The notes: a model not told the origin generated them from the sequence alone. A stretch of DNA of 64,000 nt from Sulfurimonas sp. HSL-1656 (GCF_039645585.1 NZ_CP147915.1:1364001-1428000), one strand, 5' to 3'. Shown: positions 17,558 to 26,186, counted from the first letter of the stretch. Program-made: numbers and translations.

Positions 17558-18532
17558 TTAAAAGAGGGTCGAGAAGGTAAAGATAATGCGGTAGCGCTCT
17601 TTGCCTTCGGAACCCTGCTGGAGATCCGCTTCGTTCAGGTCCGTCACCGTCGGCAGTTTCACGCCCATTGCGGCCGAAACAGTCTTGTAGGTCAGACGCA
17701 TGCCAGGCGTCGTATAGAGGATCGAACCGCCCGTCGCTTCGGCGCCGACACCGTCCTCTTCGTCACGGCCGAGGTAGAGGTAGTTTGCCTCGAGGGAAGC
17801 ATCCAGCCGCAGCCGCGATTTTGGCAACTCGTAGACCCTTGCAGTGAGTGCGCCGTTGACACGGATCTCATCCCCGAACCGCAGACGGGTGCCGTCGTCG
17901 TAGGTATGCTCAAAGAAGGTATTGTACGAACAGTCGCCCACGAACGTAAAGGCGTTCCCGAACCACTTGGTCATGCTGGCCCCGACCATCAATGAGGGTT
18001 CGCCGAACCCCGTCTGCATCCCCGGGTCGATGAGCGCGCCGCTGCCGTCCTTGCGTTCGGAGTCCCCCGTGGGCAGGGTGCCGTTCACGAAGAGCGTAAA
18101 GTGCCAATCCTCCATGTCATCCAGGCTCTCGTTTTTGCGTGCCAGTTTGAACCCCTCGTCATAGACCAGCCCGAGCACGAGCTGGAGGTTGACGTCATGG
18201 AAGCCCGACACCATTGTCGCGTCGTCCAGCGCCTTCGTATAGTAGGGCATGAACACATACGCACTCAGGTAGGGGGTCGCCCCGTAGCCCAGGCCGTAGA
18301 GCCAGTAGTCCGTCCGCTCCATCTCGCCGTCTTTGGCACTCGTGTAGGTTTTGTACTTCGCGTGGTCGAGCTTCAGGTATCCCAGGAACGATCCCTCCGG
18401 AAGCGTCGTTGAACTGGTCGTTTCCAGCGGCGCCCCCGGACCGTCGACGCCCGTCAGGCTGATCGAAGGTACCCCGTGGTGTCCCCATGCCGCGGCACAG
18501 GCCAATGCCGCCATTCCCAATACTTTTTTCAT
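17558..18532 (-). CDS. Outer-membrane beta-barrel protein in the nickel operon
   Basis: A 324-residue protein with a signal peptide (MKKVLGMAALACAAAWG) and alternating beta-strand pattern ending in Phe (RIIFTFSTLF), as expected for an outer-membrane barrel; the layout resembles the MetA-pathway phenol transporter-like family (PF13557). The predicted mature N-terminus starts HHGVPSISLTG. Its start overlaps the upstream gene by four bases and it ends 10 bases before nikM, so it is co-expressed with the nickel transporter and is a candidate outer-membrane entry channel for the metal. That role is inference. Confidence 0.75.
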   Translation of the reverse strand: MKKVLGMAALACAAAWGHHGVPSISLTGVDGPGAPLETTSSTTLPEGSFLGYLKLDHAKYKTYTSAKDGEMERTDYWLYGLGYGATPYLSAYVFMPYYTKALDDATMVSGFHDVNLQLVLGLVYDEGFKLARKNESLDDMEDWHFTLFVNGTLPTGDSERKDGSGALIDPGMQTGFGEPSLMVGASMTKWFGNAFTFVGDCSYNTFFEHTYDDGTRLRFGDEIRVNGALTARVYELPKSRLRLDASLEANYLYLGRDEEDGVGAEATGGSILYTTPGMRLTYKTVSAAMGVKLPTVTDLNEADLQQGSEGKERYRIIFTFSTLF

Positions 18533-18951
18533 TCCCCTCTCCTTTTTTTATAAAAATACAGCCCGCCGAACAGCGCGAAGATCAGCGCCAGCCCGACAAA
18601 GACCTTCTGGAACTTCTCGAACAGCGGCCGGTCATACCCGCCCAGGGCCAGTTGATCGTCGACGGTGATCTCCACCGTCGCGCCGTGGCCGTCCTCGCCG
18701 AAGGCCTTCAGTGTCCACACCCCCTGTTTCGTCGGCAGGAAACAGAGCGACGACATTTTATCCGTCCGTCCGACCTGGTAGGGAATGGTCTCGCCGGGGG
18801 CGTAGAGCTCATAGGACTGGTAGGAAAAATCGCTCTGATCGGCATAGGAGAAGGAGACGGCGATGCATTCCGCATGCGACACCCGGTGCACGAGGTCATG
18901 GGCGAAGAGCAGCGGCGTCAGCATCATCAGGCCAAAAAGCAGTCGCATCAC
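18529..18951 (-). CDS. nikL: NikL-like periplasmic/membrane-anchored component
   Basis: A 140-residue protein with a signal peptide (MMRLLFGLMMLTPLLFA), mature start HDLVHRVSHAECIAVSF, a small beta domain and one C-terminal transmembrane helix (VFVGLALIFALFGGLYFYKKR). This fits the NikL-type accessory subunits of NikKMLQO systems described in comparative genomics of ECF nickel transporters. The mature N-terminus is unusually rich in His. It overlaps both neighbours by four bases. Confidence 0.7.
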   Translation of the reverse strand: MMRLLFGLMMLTPLLFAHDLVHRVSHAECIAVSFSYADQSDFSYQSYELYAPGETIPYQVGRTDKMSSLCFLPTKQGVWTLKAFGEDGHGATVEITVDDQLALGGYDRPLFEKFQKVFVGLALIFALFGGLYFYKKRRGE

Positions 18952-19616
18952 TTCACCTCCAGGTTCAGCGTGGCGTTGTAGAGACGCTCGGCGACCGGGG
19001 CACCCCGGAGCGGTTCTCTCAGGGTGGCGCGGATGAGCTGCAGCCCCGCGTGGCGGATACGGACATTGATATGTCCCGCCTCGTCCGTCATGCCGACGAC
19101 CCGGCCCTCATAGGCGACGACCGCCCCGGCTTTCGGCGCCCCGTCGAAGGTTGCGAGAATCCGCATCTTGTCCCCCGCTTCCAGGTTTGAGGGGTCCCGG
19201 CTGAAACTCAGTTCAAACCCTTTTCCCAGCGGCGTAAAGTCCGCAGGCCGGTTCAAGCGCTTGACGCTTTCGATACTCTCCCAGCTCCGGATCACCATGG
19301 TAGGGTTTGCCTCCGCCGCCGTGACGATGCCGTAGGGGGTTTTGGCGTAATTGCCCAGGTGCAACACGACCATCACGCTGTCGCACGCCGTGCCGAGACG
19401 TTCCGAAACGCCGAACGGCCCCTGCACCTCGTCGGTCGTGCCGTTACGGCGGCAGTAGCGCTCGGAAGGAAACCGCTGCGGCGCCTCGTCCTTATGGGCA
19501 TGCTCCCCCGCGTCCGCGGCGAGGTGACCGCGCTGCAGTGCGCCCGAAGCGTCGATCCAGTAGTCGTGGGCCGAAAGCGTTGCCGCCGTCATCGCCATGA
19601 GAAGAAGTCGGTACAT
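18948..19616 (-). CDS. nikK: NikK-like DUF4198 periplasmic protein
   Basis: A 222-residue DUF4198-type protein. The signal peptide MYRLLLMAMTAATLSA is followed by HDYWIDASG; HDxWL-like starts are the mark of DUF4198/NikK proteins, thought to bind metal in the periplasm. Later segments (GTACDSVMVVLHLGN; AGAVVAYEGRVVGMTDEAGHINVRI) form beta domains. The ORF is open upstream to 19670, but ATG 19616 has a GGAGGG site at correct spacing and opens directly with the signal peptide. First gene of the six-gene operon. Confidence 0.78.
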   Translation of the reverse strand: MYRLLLMAMTAATLSAHDYWIDASGALQRGHLAADAGEHAHKDEAPQRFPSERYCRRNGTTDEVQGPFGVSERLGTACDSVMVVLHLGNYAKTPYGIVTAAEANPTMVIRSWESIESVKRLNRPADFTPLGKGFELSFSRDPSNLEAGDKMRILATFDGAPKAGAVVAYEGRVVGMTDEAGHINVRIRHAGLQLIRATLREPLRGAPVAERLYNATLNLEVK

Positions 19617-19649
19617 CCATCCCTCCAAACCGGCCGGTGCCGGCTGTAA

Positions 19650-19663
19650 TGAATCATTATTCA
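19650..19663. promoter_or_regulatory. Short palindrome TGAAT-CATT-ATTCA in nikK leader
   Basis: A perfect 5-4-5 inverted repeat between the predicted transcription start and the nikK ATG, within TGTAATGAATCATTATTC, which loosely resembles a Fur box. It may be an operator; no test from sequence alone. Confidence 0.3.
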
Positions 19664-19696
19664 CCTGCATCTTAAAGAAGGATCACTAAAGCCGCA

Positions 19697-19727
19697 CTAA
19701 ACGATCTCACTTCTTATATCGTTTTAG
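19697..19727 (-). promoter_or_regulatory. Inverted repeat over the nik operon -10 box
   Basis: CTAAACGAT - 12 bases - ATCGTTTTAG on the plus strand. Read on the minus strand the repeat encloses TATAAG, a good -10, about 80 bases before nikK. An arm-to-arm layout around the -10 is typical of a repressor operator; a nickel-responsive NikR-type regulator is the obvious guess, but the arms do not match any NikR consensus that I can recall exactly. Confidence 0.5.
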
Positions 19728-19844
19728 GACCAAATAGCGCGTAATCGTCTCGATTTTGCGTACGGCTCCATGCCCTGCAACAATGCGTTACAAAAAACTG
19801 CTACACTGACAGCAGAAAATCTTCCGCTTTTTCAAGGAGCCGCC

Positions 19845-21188
19845 ATGCACCCGATCCGTCCGCTTCTTCTGTCGCTGCTCGCCTCCCCCCTCCTCTTTGC
19901 CGCCACCCTCTCGCCGACGGCGACGGAGACCTCCCTCGTCATCTACAACGCAGGCATCGGGCTGGTGCATGAGAAGCGGCAGCTCAGCGTCGAAAAGGGG
20001 AAACAGAGCGTCGTCTACCCTGGCGTGGCGACGACGGTACAGACCGATGCCGTCAGTATAAGGCTGCCGGAGGGCGTGACGCTCTATTCGCAGCAGTACC
20101 GCTTCGACAAGATCACCCTCGCCAAGATCATCGAGGCAAATATCGGGAAGCGCGTCCGGTTCAAAACAGGCGGCAAGGAGAAACCGGAAATCGGCGGCGG
20201 AACGCTTCTGGCGGCATCGCCTGCCGTCGTGCAGACCGACCGCGGCATCGAGAGCGGGATCAAAAACGAGGATTTCATCTTCGACGCCATCCCCGACACG
20301 CTCATCATGAAGCCCTCCCTCGTCTGGAACGTCGAGGCCTCCAAACGCATCCATGGCGATATGGCGCTGGACTACCTCATAGGGAGCATCCAGTGGAAGA
20401 GCGACTACACCCTCACCCTGGACGGCGACGAAGGGGACCTGACGGGATGGATCACCGTCGACAACCGCTCGGGCAAACGTTTCGAGAACACGAAGCTGTA
20501 CCTGCTCGCCGGGGAGATCAACAGGGCCGCGGAACCGCGCCGCTATGTCGGCAAGGTGATGATGGAAGCCGCAATGGCGCCGGTGGCGGAGCAGGCGGTC
20601 GAGGGGTACCACCTCTACAGCGTCCCCTTCGAGGTCACCCTCGCCGACAATGAAAAAACGCAGATAAGATTTATCGACCGGCCGTCGCACGCGCTCAAGC
20701 GGCGCTACGAGGTGACCATGCCTGCGCCCCTGCAGAGCGGCGCGGAACTGAAACGCCCCGTCAGCCAGTTCGTCGACCTCGAGGGGTTCGATATCCCGCT
20801 GCCCGCGGGCACGGTACGCACTTACGCCGAAACGGACGGGACGACCATCCTCCTGGGCGAAAGCGCGCTGGACAACACCCCCAAAGACGAGACGGTCACC
20901 CTGCGCCTGGGGACGAACTTCGACCTCGTCGCCAAAAGCACAATGGTGACGCGCGAGGACGAGGGCTCCTACTGGAACGTGAAGGTCGACTACCGCCTCT
21001 CCAACCGCTCCGACGCCTCAAAACGCGTCGACGTCCTCGTCCCCGGCGTCTCCTCGGACGGCAAGGCCACCATCAAAAGCACGCTCTCCTACGAACGCCG
21101 CGACGGCTACACCATCCGTTTCTCGCCGACGCTGAAAGCGGGCGAGACCAAAACGTGGCAGGTCACTTACCGCATTCCCAAGCCCTAG
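19845..21188 (+). CDS. DUF4139 domain protein, exported
   Basis: A 447-residue protein. The signal peptide MHPIRPLLLSLLASPLLFAA is followed by the DUF4140/4139-like layout: TSLVIYNAGIGLVHEKRQL near the mature start and a C-terminal beta-rich DUF4139 region (EGYHLYSVPFEVTLADNEKTQI ... KVDYRLSNRSDASKRVDVL ... LKAGETKTWQVTYRI). Function unknown. The ORF is open to 19770, but ATG 19845 has AAGGAG and starts the signal peptide. Its TAG stop shares the tetranucleotide CTAG with the stop of the convergent gene. Confidence 0.82.
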   Translation: MHPIRPLLLSLLASPLLFAATLSPTATETSLVIYNAGIGLVHEKRQLSVEKGKQSVVYPGVATTVQTDAVSIRLPEGVTLYSQQYRFDKITLAKIIEANIGKRVRFKTGGKEKPEIGGGTLLAASPAVVQTDRGIESGIKNEDFIFDAIPDTLIMKPSLVWNVEASKRIHGDMALDYLIGSIQWKSDYTLTLDGDEGDLTGWITVDNRSGKRFENTKLYLLAGEINRAAEPRRYVGKVMMEAAMAPVAEQAVEGYHLYSVPFEVTLADNEKTQIRFIDRPSHALKRRYEVTMPAPLQSGAELKRPVSQFVDLEGFDIPLPAGTVRTYAETDGTTILLGESALDNTPKDETVTLRLGTNFDLVAKSTMVTREDEGSYWNVKVDYRLSNRSDASKRVDVLVPGVSSDGKATIKSTLSYERRDGYTIRFSPTLKAGETKTWQVTYRIPKP

Positions 21189-22723
21189 CTTTTCTGCGCC
21201 CCTATAAACGCCGCCAGCGCCTTCACCGGCAGCGGCGCGTCGCACTGCAGGACAAATCGGTACTCCTGCTCCGACTGTGAGAGCGGCTTGACTCTGCGCT
21301 GCTGCATGGCAAGGACCTTTTCGTCCGCCTCTGAAACGTCGTCGCCCTTCTCGCCGCGCAGCCGAATGCGGCGCAGAAGTTCCTCTCCACTGCACTCGAT
21401 ATCCAGAATGGCATAGGGAACGCCGAGGCGCTTGGCCAGTTCGGCGAAGGGCTCGCGCTGCTGCGCAGAGAGGAAGGTCGCGTCGGCGACGGCGCTGCAG
21501 CCTGCTTCCAACAGCGTTTCGGCCAGCGCTTCAAGCCTGCCGTAGGTCGCCGCCGTCGCCTCTGCCGTGTAGATGTCAACCTCTTCCCCTTCGCTGCGGA
21601 AGAGGCGCATCCGCTCAATGTCCGAGCGAAGGCGCAGCGCCCCGAAGGCCTCGACGGCTTCCAGGGCCAGGGTACTCTTGCCCGAAGCGGAGACCCCGTG
21701 CATGATCATCAGGAAGGGTTCTCCCTTCTCCCCGTAGCTTTTTGCCAGTGCGATATAGGCGCGCACTTCGTCGACGACCCTTTCGCGCGCCTCCTCCGCA
21801 ATGTCCTGAGCGGCATGAAGGGCAAGCACTTTCGCCCGCACCATGGCCCGGTAGGTCTTGTAAAAAGGCAGAAGCTCCACGGCGGCATAGTCGCCCGTAT
21901 GCTCAAGGTAGCGGTTCAGGATGCGGCGGCTCTGTCGGGCTAGTCCCCTGTACTCCAGATCCATCAGCAAAAAGGCGAGGTCGCTGATGACGTCGATGTG
22001 GTTGAGGTAGGGGTTGAACTCGATGGCGTCGAAGAGCATCGGCCTGCCCTCGAAGAGCGCCATATTGTGCAGGTGCATATCGCCATGGACTTCGCGCACG
22101 AAGCCCTCATCGCGCCGCTGCTGCAGCAGCGGGGTGAGGCGCGTGTGCTCCGCCTGCGTCCACTGCGCGAGCGCCGCAACATCCGCGGCCAGGTCGCCGT
22201 CGCGGTGCAGGGAGGCCATGAGGTCAAAGTTCTCCTGCATCGGCATAATGACCCTCGCGGGCGTACCGTAGTCGCTCTCACTGTCGACAACGGGTGCCCC
22301 GTCGTGCATGGCGGCGGCCGTGTCGGCGACGGCGTCGCACTCTTCGTCGGTGAGTCCGCTCGCAGAAGCGATGTTGTCGAGCTGCGCCCCGGCGTCGAAG
22401 CGGCGCATCTTGACGGCATATTCGATGGCTGCGCCCTCCCCGTCCAGCTCCGGCACCTCAATGCTGCCCGTGACGGCGACGACCCCCAGGTAGAGCAGCG
22501 GGGCGTAACGGCCGTTGATGCGCACCTCCTCCTGGCAGAAACGCTTGCGCCGCTCAAGGGTGGAGTAGTCCAGGAAGCCGAAGTCGACTGGTTTTTTGAG
22601 CTTGTAAACGACGTCTTTGGCGATGATGACGCTGGAGATGTGGGTCTGGATAAGAGAGGATTCGGGCTGCCCCAGCAGCCGAAGCAGGTTGCGCACCAGC
22701 CGGTCGTGGTCGCGCTCTGTCAT
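21185..22723 (-). CDS. Aminoglycoside-phosphotransferase-like / P-loop kinase fusion
   Basis: A 512-residue two-domain protein. The N-terminal part (to about 320) is APH-kinase-like: lysine in VVYKLKKPVDFGFLDYSTLERR, catalytic loop REVHGDMHLHNM and metal-binding LFDAIEFNPYLNHIDVISD. The C-terminal part is a small P-loop kinase with Walker A MHGVSASGKST, resembling gluconate-kinase or Zeta-toxin-type folds (COG2187 plus COG0645 architecture). Substrate unknown; antibiotic resistance is not implied. It ends in a shared CTAG with the DUF4139 gene and begins five bases after recR. Confidence 0.82.
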   Translation of the reverse strand: MTERDHDRLVRNLLRLLGQPESSLIQTHISSVIIAKDVVYKLKKPVDFGFLDYSTLERRKRFCQEEVRINGRYAPLLYLGVVAVTGSIEVPELDGEGAAIEYAVKMRRFDAGAQLDNIASASGLTDEECDAVADTAAAMHDGAPVVDSESDYGTPARVIMPMQENFDLMASLHRDGDLAADVAALAQWTQAEHTRLTPLLQQRRDEGFVREVHGDMHLHNMALFEGRPMLFDAIEFNPYLNHIDVISDLAFLLMDLEYRGLARQSRRILNRYLEHTGDYAAVELLPFYKTYRAMVRAKVLALHAAQDIAEEARERVVDEVRAYIALAKSYGEKGEPFLMIMHGVSASGKSTLALEAVEAFGALRLRSDIERMRLFRSEGEEVDIYTAEATAATYGRLEALAETLLEAGCSAVADATFLSAQQREPFAELAKRLGVPYAILDIECSGEELLRRIRLRGEKGDDVSEADEKVLAMQQRRVKPLSQSEQEYRFVLQCDAPLPVKALAAFIGAQKS

Positions 22724-22728
22724 TTTGT

Positions 22729-23298
22729 CTAGACCTTGACGCGGTCTTCGAGGGCCCGCGCGAGGGAGAGCATGTCGATGTTCTCCAGGCTCACGCCCGT
22801 CGGGACCCCCTGGGCGATCCGGGTGAACCGCACATCCATCCCCTGCAGCTTGTCCTCGATGTAAAGGATGACGGCGTCAGTGGCGATGGAGGGCGTCAGC
22901 GCAAAGATGATCTCCTCGACGCCGCTGCCCGCCGTGGCGCGCAGGTGGTCGATGTCGAGGCGGTCGAGGGCGTCGAGGACGTAGTAGCGGCCACTGAAAA
23001 GGCCGTTCTCCTCGATGGTGAGAATGTCCTTCGCGTTCTCGACGATGCACAGCAGCGACACGTCGCGCCCCTCGTCGGAGCAGACGCCGCAGAGCTCGTC
23101 TTCGCTCATCCCCCCGCAGGAGCGGCACTTTTTGATGCTGCCGACGGCATCCTCGATGGCGTGGGCAATCTTCATCGCCCCGAAGCTGTCGTGCATCAGC
23201 ATGTGGTAGGCCAGGCGGGTCGCCGACTTCTGCCCGACGGTCGGGAGCTCCTGCAGGGCATCGACAAGGCGCGTAAACTTCTCAAGGCTGTGTTTCAT
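22729..23298 (-). CDS. recR: Recombination mediator RecR
   Basis: A 189-residue RecR: N-terminal helix-hairpin-helix (LQELPTVGQKSATRLAYHML), a four-cysteine zinc finger (CRSCGGMSEDELCGVC) and a Toprim domain (LLCIVENAKDI ... GRYYVLDALD). It helps load RecA on gapped DNA. Length is close to the usual 198-200. Confidence 0.94.
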   Translation of the reverse strand: MKHSLEKFTRLVDALQELPTVGQKSATRLAYHMLMHDSFGAMKIAHAIEDAVGSIKKCRSCGGMSEDELCGVCSDEGRDVSLLCIVENAKDILTIEENGLFSGRYYVLDALDRLDIDHLRATAGSGVEEIIFALTPSIATDAVILYIEDKLQGMDVRFTRIAQGVPTGVSLENIDMLSLARALEDRVKV

Positions 23299-23443
23299 AG
23301 CGCTATTTTAGCGTAAAGCCGCCCCGCTGAGGCGCTGCCGCCTGAAAGATTTTTCAGCAATTCCTGCGGGAACGGCGACGATAGAAAACCTTTACCTGTT
23401 CCGGCCTAGAATAAAAGATTACGGCACTAGAAGGAGCAGCGTC

Positions 23444-24115
23444 ATGGCAGAGTTTGACCCCGAAGCGTACAGGCAGATGGTACGCTCCTACCAGGAGCGC
23501 GACGACCCGCTGGGGTGGTTCGACAGCATCTACAGCAGCGCCAACGGCGACCACACCGCCGTCTTCTGGGCCGACCTCGCCCCCAACCCCTACCTGACCG
23601 ACTGGCTAAAGGCGCACCCCCTCGCCCCAGGGGAGAAGAAAAAGGCCATTGCCGTCGGCTGCGGCGTCGGCGACGATGCCGAGGAGCTCTCCGCCTACGG
23701 CTACGACGTCACCGCCTTTGACATCGCCCCCAGTGCCATCGCACTGTGCAAGAACCGCTATCCCGACAGCAAAGTGGAGTACCTCATCGCCGACCTGTTC
23801 GACTACCCTGAAGCATGGCGAGCAAACTACGACGTCGTCTACGAATGCAACACCATCCAGGTACTGCCGGGCAAGTACCGCATCATGGCCCGCGACGCCA
23901 TGGTCTCGCTCCTCACCCCTGGCGGCACCATCCTCGTCTCCTGCCGCAGCCGCCTGGCCGGAGAACAAACTGACGCCATCCCCCTCCCCCTCGACAAAGA
24001 CGAGATCGGCGGCTTCGTCCGTGCGGGTCTAAACGAGGAAAGCTTCGTCGCCTACGACGACGACCAGACACCGCCCGTGCCGCACTTCTTCGCCACCTAC
24101 CGTAAACCACTTTAG
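23444..24115 (+). CDS. Class I SAM methyltransferase, TPMT-like
   Basis: A 223-residue methyltransferase with SAM motif I IAVGCGVGDDAEELSAYGYDVTAFDIA and a DVVYECNTIQVLPGKYR motif IV/post region similar to the thiopurine methyltransferase family (which also includes metalloid and thiol methyltransferases). The acceptor is unknown. AAGGAG precedes the ATG. It is the last GC-rich gene before the AT-rich island. Confidence 0.8.
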   Translation: MAEFDPEAYRQMVRSYQERDDPLGWFDSIYSSANGDHTAVFWADLAPNPYLTDWLKAHPLAPGEKKKAIAVGCGVGDDAEELSAYGYDVTAFDIAPSAIALCKNRYPDSKVEYLIADLFDYPEAWRANYDVVYECNTIQVLPGKYRIMARDAMVSLLTPGGTILVSCRSRLAGEQTDAIPLPLDKDEIGGFVRAGLNEESFVAYDDDQTPPVPHFFATYRKPL

Positions 24116-24160
24116 CTCACAGGTAGTACTAATTAGCCTCCTTCCCTCTACATCTACAGT

Positions 24161-24189
24161 TTGACAAAATAAAATTTATCACTCATATT
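24161..24189 (+). promoter_or_regulatory. Candidate promoter of the AT-rich island
   Basis: A perfect TTGACA at 24161-24166 and CATATT at 24184-24189 separated by 17 bases. A separate TATATT at about 24254 is an alternative -10 nearer to the first gene. A full -35 hexamer is unusual in this window and fits foreign DNA. Confidence 0.4.
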
Positions 24190-24290
24190 TTCAATGTTAA
24201 ATCACAAAAAATACAGCAACTTGATATTAGAAAATAAGTTCTATAGTACACTGCTATATTTACTAATTAATTGCTTTATAAAGGAAATCC

Positions 24291-24998
24291 TTGCCACTTT
24301 ACAAATTTATTGAAAGGGAATTTCTAGAGGCTTTCTTTAGGACAGGGTCTCTTCGACTTGGCACAATATATGATTTTAAAGATATCGTAGAACATGGTGT
24401 AAGTCGAGGTGATGAAGCTGAAGGTGAACATCATCTTATACGTGGAATAGATGGAACTGTAAGTATCAGTAAAGATAAATACGAACCTATAATATCAGAG
24501 ATTTTCAGAGTAGAGGGCGAAGGAAAAATCTCCCTTTGTAACTTGAGTGTTGTTGTTCCGAGACGATGCCAAGATGGTTTCATTTTCTGTACTAGCTCTA
24601 TTTACAATGAACAATTATTTAGAAAATGGAATAAAGAAAATGATTTGGATGCATGCTATGAAATTATAAACCAAATCGGATTTATATCAGCAATAAATAA
24701 AGCAATAAAAGACAGTGCAACCTTCTTTGCATGTTCGAATGTAACATATACAGAGAAGCAAATAGATTACCAAACACCTGAGGCTAATCTCCACCCAGCA
24801 TTCACTAAAGTAAAGGATGATTATAGTTGGCAGCATGAGCATAGAATAGTCTGGGGTGCAAGAGGGCCTTCTGGTCCTTTGAACCCTTGGATTGTATATG
24901 TTCCTGAAGCTATTCAATACTGTCGGCCTTTTGCATTTTTGGAGAATGGGGTAATCACTCAAGCACAGAATATACGAAAACATAAAAAAGAAATATGA
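24291..24998 (+). CDS. DUF2971-like protein of unknown function
   Basis: A 235-residue AT-rich gene product. The layout resembles DUF2971 proteins: an N-terminal LYKFIEREFLEAFFRTGSLR block followed by LGTIYDFKDIVEHG, a middle FIFCTSSIYNEQLFRKW segment, and a late aromatic/acidic block SWQHEHRIVWG that matches the W-x-E-x-E/H-R motif of that family. No activity is known for sure. The start is TTG at 24291 with an AAGGAAA site at good spacing. The stop overlaps the next gene by four bases, so it is part of the island operon. Confidence 0.6.
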   Translation: MPLYKFIEREFLEAFFRTGSLRLGTIYDFKDIVEHGVSRGDEAEGEHHLIRGIDGTVSISKDKYEPIISEIFRVEGEGKISLCNLSVVVPRRCQDGFIFCTSSIYNEQLFRKWNKENDLDACYEIINQIGFISAINKAIKDSATFFACSNVTYTEKQIDYQTPEANLHPAFTKVKDDYSWQHEHRIVWGARGPSGPLNPWIVYVPEAIQYCRPFAFLENGVITQAQNIRKHKKEI

Positions 24999-25687
24999 AT
25001 CTGGAAATGACATTCATAAACAAATTAAATAATGAAATAAATAACCTATGGAATCAAGCAGCGTTGTCAGAAACACTTGGACGACAGCCTTTGTATTATC
25101 ACGAGTTAAAAAAGAATTGTGTTCTTTTCATTGGTATCAATCCATCTTTTAGTTCACGAGGCTTTGAATCATATTTAAAAGACAGTAATGATTTTTCCAG
25201 GTTGAATGCAGAAACTTTTTATAAACATCCAAATAGTAATTTTGATATTAATGAATCCATAGAAATTGAAAAAGAAGCTAGAAAAAAATACTCCTATTTC
25301 AAGAAGTTTCATGTAATCGATGAAGACTATGAACACATAGACTTATTCCTTATTCGAGAAACAAATCAAGCAAAACTAAAAAAGATTATCTATAGAAAAG
25401 GTGAAACGCTAAGTGAGTTTGCAAAAAAACAAATCGACATTTTTCATCGTATTCTCTTAGAAATTAATCCACGAGTAATTGTGGTAGCGAATGCACTGGC
25501 CAGTCAAATCATCCAAACAGAATTTGATACACAAATTGACAATGAAAAGGGATGTCATATCCTCCCTATTAATGGAAAAGCTGTGCCTATATTCTATACC
25601 TCAATGCTGACTGGTCAACGTGCTCTTGATAATTTCTCATTTGAGCGACTTAAGTGGCATCTAGATTTTGTCATGGCCAGCACTTGA
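24995..25687 (+). CDS. Uracil-DNA-glycosylase-superfamily-like protein
   Basis: A 230-residue protein. CVLFIGINPSFSSRG matches the catalytic/water-binding motif of MUG/UDG-like proteins (GINPG/S), INPRVIVVANALASQIIQ matches the next strand-helix of that fold, and IFYTSMLTGQRALDNFSFERL sits where the HPS/NPS loop occurs, though the usual His or Asn is replaced by Thr-Ser. It could be a base glycosylase or a binding-only relative. It overlaps the preceding gene (ATGA). Family assignment is by motif reading only. Confidence 0.55.
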   Translation: MNLEMTFINKLNNEINNLWNQAALSETLGRQPLYYHELKKNCVLFIGINPSFSSRGFESYLKDSNDFSRLNAETFYKHPNSNFDINESIEIEKEARKKYSYFKKFHVIDEDYEHIDLFLIRETNQAKLKKIIYRKGETLSEFAKKQIDIFHRILLEINPRVIVVANALASQIIQTEFDTQIDNEKGCHILPINGKAVPIFYTSMLTGQRALDNFSFERLKWHLDFVMAST

Positions 25688-25724
25688 GTACTCAACTTTA
25701 TACACTGAATATATAGGAAAAATT

Positions 25725-26186
25725 TTGAAGAAACCATATCGAAGAATTGAAGCAAAATCTAATACACATGCTGGAAAAGACTTCGAAATTGCGGCTCAAG
25801 TATTTTTCGAAGAAAAAGGGATTCCGTTATACCAAAATGTAAAAGTTCCCATTGGCATTAGGACAACTAAAAAAGAACACGCTTTTGACCTTGGAAGTAT
25901 AGAAGAACGAACTCTCGTTGAGTGTAAATCCCATAAATGGACTCGTGGAGGCAATGTTCCCAGTGCGAAGCTAACCATTTGGAATGAAGCTATGTATTAT
26001 TTTTTAGCCGCCCCTGATGGGTATCGAAAAATCATGTTTGTCCTTCGCGATTACAATGAAAAACGGGACGAAACACTAGCTGAGTACTACCTAAAAAAAT
26101 ATAGGCACCTTATCCCTGTTGATGTCGAATTTTGGGAATACGATGAAGCAACAAAAAAAGCGAAGCAACTCTCATTTAACAAATAA
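25725..26186 (+). CDS. PD-(D/E)XK nuclease-like protein
   Basis: A protein of 153 residues (172 if a TTG at 25668 is used). The core HAFDLGSIEERTLVECKSHKW gives the D...ExK active site of PD-(D/E)XK nucleases, preceded by GKDFEIAAQVFFEEKGIPLYQNV, the usual first helix and strand. Restriction endonuclease-like, Mrr-like or Holliday-junction-type roles are possible. TTG 25725 is chosen because AGGAAA lies just upstream; TTG 25668 overlaps the UDG-like gene by 20 bases with no clear ribosome site. Last island gene. Confidence 0.62.
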   Translation: MKKPYRRIEAKSNTHAGKDFEIAAQVFFEEKGIPLYQNVKVPIGIRTTKKEHAFDLGSIEERTLVECKSHKWTRGGNVPSAKLTIWNEAMYYFLAAPDGYRKIMFVLRDYNEKRDETLAEYYLKKYRHLIPVDVEFWEYDEATKKAKQLSFNK

